Shown here piece by piece: positions 13,658 to 17,356 of a DNA stretch of 17,356 nucleotides. Made by a program: the position numbers and the translations under genes. Source of the stretch: an uncultured Collinsella sp. (GTDB lineage: Bacteria; Actinomycetota; Coriobacteriia; Coriobacteriales; Coriobacteriaceae); the NCBI GenBank assembly GCA_902490325.1, contig CABUDJ010000047.1, positions 1 through 17,356 on the forward strand. Reading direction: 5' to 3'. The notes below the pieces were generated by a model, which saw only the letters and a list, made by a program, of their open reading frames with translations, searched no databases and was not told where the DNA came from. The stretch's first letter is position 1; each line of letters begins with the position of its first letter.

Positions 13658-15436
13658 ATGGACGCCATCGTAAAGATGCTCGAAAAGCATCAGCCGTTCT
13701 TTGAGAAGATCTCGAGGAACATCTACCTCCAGGCCATTAAGGACGGATTCCTTGGGTGCATGCCCATCGTCCTCACCTCTTCGATCTTTCTGCTGATTGC
13801 CACCCTTCCTGGCGTAGTTGGCATCACGTTGCCCCAGCCGCTCCTCGACTGGTGCAACAAGCTGTACAACTTCACCATGGGTGTCATGGGCATCATGGTT
13901 GCCGGCACCACTGCCAAGAACTTCACGGCATCCATGAACCGTCGCATGCCCGCCGGCAAAGTGCTCAACGACGGCTCCACCATGGTGGCCGCCCAGTGCA
14001 GCATGCTGCTGCTCGCCGTTACGCAGTTCACCACCAAGCTCGACGGCTCCGAGCTTTCGGTCTTCGACTGCACCAGCATGGGTACGCGCGGTCTGTTCTC
14101 GGCCTATATCGCCGCGTTCATTACCGTGTGGGTCTATAAGTTCTGCGTCTCGCGCGATCTGACCATTAAGCTGCCCAAGGAGGTCCCGGGCGCCATCGCT
14201 CAGAACTTCCGCGACATCATCCCCTTTGGCGGCGCCGTCATCATCTGCGGCATCATCGATGTCGTCGTGCGCAACCTCATGGGCGTTCCGTTCTCCGAGC
14301 TGCTTATCAAACTGCTCTCCCCGCTCTTTACCGCTGCAGAAACCTATCCTGGCCTTATCCTTATCCAGGCAGCCACCGCGTTCTTCTGGTTCATCGGCGT
14401 CCACGGCCCCTCGATCGTCCAGCCGGGCATCGACCCCATCCGTCTTGCCAACCAGGCCGAGAACCTGCAGGTTCTGCTGGCCGGTGGTCACCCCGCCCAT
14501 TCCCTCACCTTCAACATGTCGCTCGTGGGTGAGTTCGGCGGCACCGGCGCCACGTTCATCGTGCCGCTTCTGCTGATTCTCTTTATGAAGTCCAAGCAGC
14601 TCAAAGCCGTCGGTAAGGCCTCGATTGTTCCTGTTGCCTTCGCTGTCAACGAACCGCTGCTCTTTGGCGCGCCGATGATCCTTAACCCCTACATGCTCAT
14701 CCCCTTTGTTGCCGCCGGCTGCGTCAACGTGAGTGTTGCCAAGTTCTTTATCGACAACGTGGGCATGAACGGCTTCTCCTTCGTGGTGCCTTGGGCTACC
14801 CCTGCCCCCATCGGCATCTTCATCACCACGAACTTCCAGCTTATCGCCCTGGTATTTGTCGCGATCATCATCTTGCTGGACGCCATCATCTACCTACCGT
14901 TCTTGAAGGCATACGATAAGCTGCTCTGCGACCAGGAGGCCGAGCGCGCCGCCGAGCTGGGTCTCGAGTCCGATGGTGCTGCCACCATCGCCGCCAACGC
15001 CTCTGCGCCCGCTATCGAGCAGACTACCGTCTCCGTCGAGCCGACCGCCGCTGCCGCCGACAGCAAGCCTGTCGCCGATCAGCCCGAGCCCGCCGCCGAC
15101 GCATCCGCTAAGAAAGATGTCGACGGTCTGAAGGTCCTCGTCCTGTGCGCCGGCGCCGGCACCTCTGCCATGCTTGCCAACGCCATCAAGGAAGGTGCTG
15201 CGCAGACCGGAGAGAACATCGCTTCCTCCGCAGGCGCCTATGGCCAGCATACTGCCATCATGGATCAGTACGACGTCATCGTGCTCGCCCCGCAGGTTCG
15301 TAGCTACTACAACGACATGAAGGCCGACACCGATCGTCTGGGCATTAAGCTGCTCGCTCCCCGCGGCAAGGAATATATCGACCTTACCCGCGACCCCGCT
15401 GGCGCCATCAAGTGGCTCCGCGAGAACCTCGACTAG
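13658..15436 (+). CDS. PTS lactose-family IICB permease (cassette 3)
   Basis: 592 aa, IIC followed by IIB. IIC has His249 in GVHGPSIVQPG and Glu332 in NEPLLFGAP. The linker (about 430-488) is Ala/Pro/Glu-rich. IIB carries Cys497 in VLVLCAGAGTSAMLANAI. It is a close relative of the cassette 2 permease (NIYLQAIKDGF, KLPKEVPGAIAQNFRDII, IMDQYDVIVLAPQVRSYYNDMKADTDRLGI shared in part). Differences at the substrate side include DPIRLANQAENLQ after the His motif and an SFVVPWATPAPIG loop. The ATG at 13658 follows AAAGGAG. It is first in cassette 3 and is followed by a hairpin and lacG3; IIA must come from elsewhere. Confidence 0.93.
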   Translation: MDAIVKMLEKHQPFFEKISRNIYLQAIKDGFLGCMPIVLTSSIFLLIATLPGVVGITLPQPLLDWCNKLYNFTMGVMGIMVAGTTAKNFTASMNRRMPAGKVLNDGSTMVAAQCSMLLLAVTQFTTKLDGSELSVFDCTSMGTRGLFSAYIAAFITVWVYKFCVSRDLTIKLPKEVPGAIAQNFRDIIPFGGAVIICGIIDVVVRNLMGVPFSELLIKLLSPLFTAAETYPGLILIQAATAFFWFIGVHGPSIVQPGIDPIRLANQAENLQVLLAGGHPAHSLTFNMSLVGEFGGTGATFIVPLLLILFMKSKQLKAVGKASIVPVAFAVNEPLLFGAPMILNPYMLIPFVAAGCVNVSVAKFFIDNVGMNGFSFVVPWATPAPIGIFITTNFQLIALVFVAIIILLDAIIYLPFLKAYDKLLCDQEAERAAELGLESDGAATIAANASAPAIEQTTVSVEPTAAAADSKPVADQPEPAADASAKKDVDGLKVLVLCAGAGTSAMLANAIKEGAAQTGENIASSAGAYGQHTAIMDQYDVIVLAPQVRSYYNDMKADTDRLGIKLLAPRGKEYIDLTRDPAGAIKWLRENLD

Positions 15437-15451
15437 TTTCCTCCCTCTGTT

Positions 15452-15478
15452 GGTGCCCGGATCCCCAGTTCGGGCACC
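15452..15478 (+). other. Intercistronic hairpin between permease and GH1 genes of cassette 3
   Basis: GGTGCCCG (15452-15459) pairs with CGGGCACC (15471-15478), loop 11 nt, with no T run. Same location as in cassettes 1 and 2 but unrelated sequence. Confidence 0.6.
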
Positions 15479-15511
15479 CTCCCTATTCGTATCCCACAGA
15501 AAGGATGACTC

Positions 15512-16933
15512 ATGACCAACCCCATGCAGTTCCCCGACGGCTTTGTGTTTGGCGGCGCCACCGCTGCTTACCAGGTTGAGGGCGAGACCCGCACGCACGG
15601 CAAGGGCAAAGTGCCCTGGGACGATTTCCTGGCAGCCCAGGGTCGCTTCTCCCCCGATCCTGCAAGCGATTTCTACAACAAGTACCCGGTCGATATTGAC
15701 CTGTGCCAGCGCTTCGGCATCAACGGTATTCGCGTCTCCATCGCTTGGAGCCGTATCTTCCCCAGTGGCACTGGCGAGATTAACCCCGAGGGCGTCGCCT
15801 TCTATCACGAGCTTTTCGCCACCTGCAACAAAGCCGGCGTTATCCCCTATGTCACGCTCGATCACTTTGATACGCCCGAGGCCTTTTACCAGAACGGCGG
15901 CGAGGGCTTCCTGACGCGCACGACGATCGACGCCTTTGTCGAGTACGCCAAGTTCTGCTTTGCCGAGTTCACCGAGGTCAAGCACTGGTTTACCTTTAAC
16001 GAGATTCCCGCGACCGCCGAGGGCAGCTTTATCGTCGGCAACTGGCCGCACGGCGAGAAGTACCGCCTGGACAAGGCCTTCCAGCTCATGCACAACATGA
16101 TGGTGGCCCACGCCAAGGCTGTCGTCGCCTTCCATGAGGGCGGCTTTGAGGGCGAGATCGGCATTGTCCAGAACCTGGAGCCCAAGTATCCCCTCGACCC
16201 CAACAATGCCGCCGACTGCGAGGCAGCTCGCATGGCCGATGTCATCAACAACCGCTGGGTACTCGACGCCACCTTCCGTGGCCACTATGCAGCTGATACC
16301 TTGGAGGCTGCGACCAAGCTTGCCCATATCGCCGGCGGCGAGCTCGACGTTCGTGACGAGGACATCGCCGCGCTGACCGCCGCGCTCCCCTACAACAATT
16401 GCCTGGGCGTCAACACCTACAAGTGCCAGTTCCTGCGCGCCGCCGAGGGCGAAAACGACATCAACCACAATGGCACCGGCGACAAGGGCTCCTCGCGCTG
16501 GTTCCTCAAGGGCGTGGGCGAGGCATGCGTGCGCGAAGGCATTCCTACCACCGATTGGGACTGGATCATCTATCCCGAGGGCCTGTACGACCTGCTGCTC
16601 CGCATTAAGAACGACTACCCCAACTACAAGAAGATCTACATCACCGAGAACGGCATGGGCTATAAGGACGACTTCGAGGACGGCTTTATCGACGACGCCC
16701 CTCGCATCGACTACATGCGCCAGCATCTCGCGTGGATCCTCAAGGCGATTGACGGCGGCGTGAACGTCGACGGCTACTTTGTGTGGTCGCTGCAGGACCA
16801 GTTCTCCTGGACCAACGGCTACAACAAGCGCTATGGCCTGTTCTACATCGACTTTGAGACCCAGAAGCGCTATCCCAAGGCGAGCGCGTACTGGTACAAG
16901 AACGTCGCGGAGACCGGTCTGCTTATGGCCTAA
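15512..16933 (+). CDS. GH1 6-phospho-beta-galactosidase (cassette 3)
   Basis: 473 aa, cytoplasmic. The ATG at 15512 follows GAAAGGA at good spacing. Acid/base Glu164 is in WFTFNEIP, nucleophile Glu379 in ITENGMG, and phosphate site Ser432, Lys439 and Tyr441 are in FSWTNGYNKRY. Trp433 favours 6-phospho-galactosides. It is strikingly similar to the cassette 1 enzyme (FVFGGATAAYQVEGETRTHG, RFSPDPASDFYN, GTGEINPEGV) and less so to cassette 2. One local difference is a loop near residues 125-140 (EAFYQNGGEGFLTRTT versus the PLFEKGDFLNRET type), close to the active-site entrance in this fold, which may alter aglycone preference. Confidence 0.94.
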   Translation: MTNPMQFPDGFVFGGATAAYQVEGETRTHGKGKVPWDDFLAAQGRFSPDPASDFYNKYPVDIDLCQRFGINGIRVSIAWSRIFPSGTGEINPEGVAFYHELFATCNKAGVIPYVTLDHFDTPEAFYQNGGEGFLTRTTIDAFVEYAKFCFAEFTEVKHWFTFNEIPATAEGSFIVGNWPHGEKYRLDKAFQLMHNMMVAHAKAVVAFHEGGFEGEIGIVQNLEPKYPLDPNNAADCEAARMADVINNRWVLDATFRGHYAADTLEAATKLAHIAGGELDVRDEDIAALTAALPYNNCLGVNTYKCQFLRAAEGENDINHNGTGDKGSSRWFLKGVGEACVREGIPTTDWDWIIYPEGLYDLLLRIKNDYPNYKKIYITENGMGYKDDFEDGFIDDAPRIDYMRQHLAWILKAIDGGVNVDGYFVWSLQDQFSWTNGYNKRYGLFYIDFETQKRYPKASAYWYKNVAETGLLMA

Positions 16934-16955
16934 CTTTTGCCGCATACCCCCTGTC

Positions 16956-17005
16956 GGTCGCATACGAATCCCTCCACGGGTTCGTATGCGGCCTTTTTTG
17001 TTTTT
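16956..17005 (+). terminator. Rho-independent terminator of cassette 3
   Basis: CGCATACGAA (16959-16968) pairs with TTCGTATGCG (16981-16990), extended at both ends by wobble and G-C pairs, and is followed by TTTTTTGTTTTT. Confidence 0.92.
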
Positions 17006-17029
17006 GGTTCGGCCCGTGCGGGCCGTTTA

Positions 17030-17084
17030 TCTCGATCTGTAACATCTAGCAGGGATTTTCAATCCTAACTGTTATAGATTTAGA
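17030..17084. repeat. 55-bp palindromic repeat, copy 4
   Basis: TCTCGATCTGTAACA ... TGTTATAGATTTAGA. First unit of a four-unit array. It is preceded by GGCCCGTGCGGGCC (17011-17024), which has a counterpart before copy 1. The whole stretch 16934-17356 holds only the terminator, this array and an unassigned 50-bp end. Confidence 0.9.
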
Positions 17085-17109
17085 CGAACGGGCAGGCCGG
17101 TCCGAATAA

Positions 17110-17164
17110 TCTAAATCTGTAACACCTAGCCCACTTTTGACCATCTACCTGTTACAGATCGAGA
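17110..17164. repeat. 55-bp palindromic repeat, copy 5
   Basis: It starts 80 bp after copy 4. Arms are TCTAAATCTGTAACA and TGTTACAGATCGAGA. The centre (CCCACTTTTGACCAT) has lost the CCGA/TCGG pairing. Confidence 0.9.
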
Positions 17165-17189
17165 CAAACGCACAGGTCAATCCGCTCAA

Positions 17190-17244
17190 TCTCGATCTGT
17201 AACATCTAGCCGAGCTTTTCGGTCCCAGTTGTTACAGATTGAGA
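17190..17244. repeat. 55-bp palindromic repeat, copy 6
   Basis: It starts 80 bp after copy 5. Arms are TCTCGATCTGTAACA and TGTTACAGATTGAGA; centre CCGAGCTTTTCGG keeps its inner stem. Confidence 0.9.
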
Positions 17245-17269
17245 CAAACGGAATCGGCCAGGCAGAAAA

Positions 17270-17305
17270 TCTAAATCTGTAACATCTAACGAGCATTTGA
17301 TGGTA
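17270..17305. repeat. 55-bp palindromic repeat, copy 7, left half only
   Basis: It starts 80 bp after copy 6 with TCTAAATCTGTAACATCTAA. After about 30 bp the match is lost and no right arm is found. The sequence beyond (17306-17356) is not repeat-like. Confidence 0.75.
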
Positions 17306-17356
17306 GTGTCGCGAATGTTGGTGTAGAGCTCGGTTCTCGAGGGTAGTCGCAGGCTG

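Noticed and set aside
17030..17305. Regularly spaced repeats as a CRISPR array.
   Set aside because: The 55-bp unit is far longer than CRISPR repeats and diverges between copies. The 25-bp linkers resemble one another instead of being unique spacers, and there is no cas gene.

Overview
The window looks like a chromosomal piece of a Collinsella-like gut actinobacterium (Coriobacteriia). This rests on the high-GC coding bias, the lactose phosphotransferase (PTS) plus tagatose-6-phosphate gene content, and an intergenic palindrome that I associate from memory with Collinsella genomes. It is a beta-galactoside uptake and hydrolysis island built on the Lac-PTS logic. A IIC-IIB permease (EIICB) imports and phosphorylates the disaccharide, a GH1 6-phospho-beta-galactosidase splits it, and galactose-6-phosphate enters the tagatose-6-phosphate pathway through LacAB.

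Left part (1-2303, all minus strand): a partial lacA runs off the left edge, possibly with a frameshift near the edge. It is followed by an unrecognised multi-spanning membrane protein (665-1678) on its own transcript, then lacF (1965-2303), the only PTS IIA protein in the window.

Right part (2518-16933): three head-to-tail cassettes. Each has a LacI-family repressor on the minus strand, a divergent control region, then an EIICB and a GH1 gene on the plus strand, a terminator, and 55-bp palindromic repeats at the 3' end. Cassette 1 is lacI1 | lacE1-lacG1, and its permease is closest to classical LacE. Cassette 2 is lacI2 | lacG2-lacE2, with the enzyme gene first. Cassette 3 is lacI3 | lacE3-lacG3. 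None carries its own IIA, so LacF probably serves all three permeases.

The main regulatory observation is that each divergent region holds LacI-type palindromes centred on CpG with an AATG...CATT frame. Their inner bases differ by cassette: AATGGCAAC, AATGAGCAC and AATGACAAC half-sites. The three repressors differ at exactly the two recognition-helix residues known to set operator specificity (EQ, RQ, LK). This looks like a duplicated regulatory circuit that has become insulated. A second motif (about WACCGTTYACSG) recurs upstream of all three cassettes, lacF and lacA and may be a common regulatory layer.

The other notable structure is the repeat family: seven copies at three loci. Wherever copies are tandem they start exactly 80 bp apart (55-bp palindrome plus 25-bp linker). 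No tRNA, rRNA, transposase or CRISPR-Cas gene was seen.
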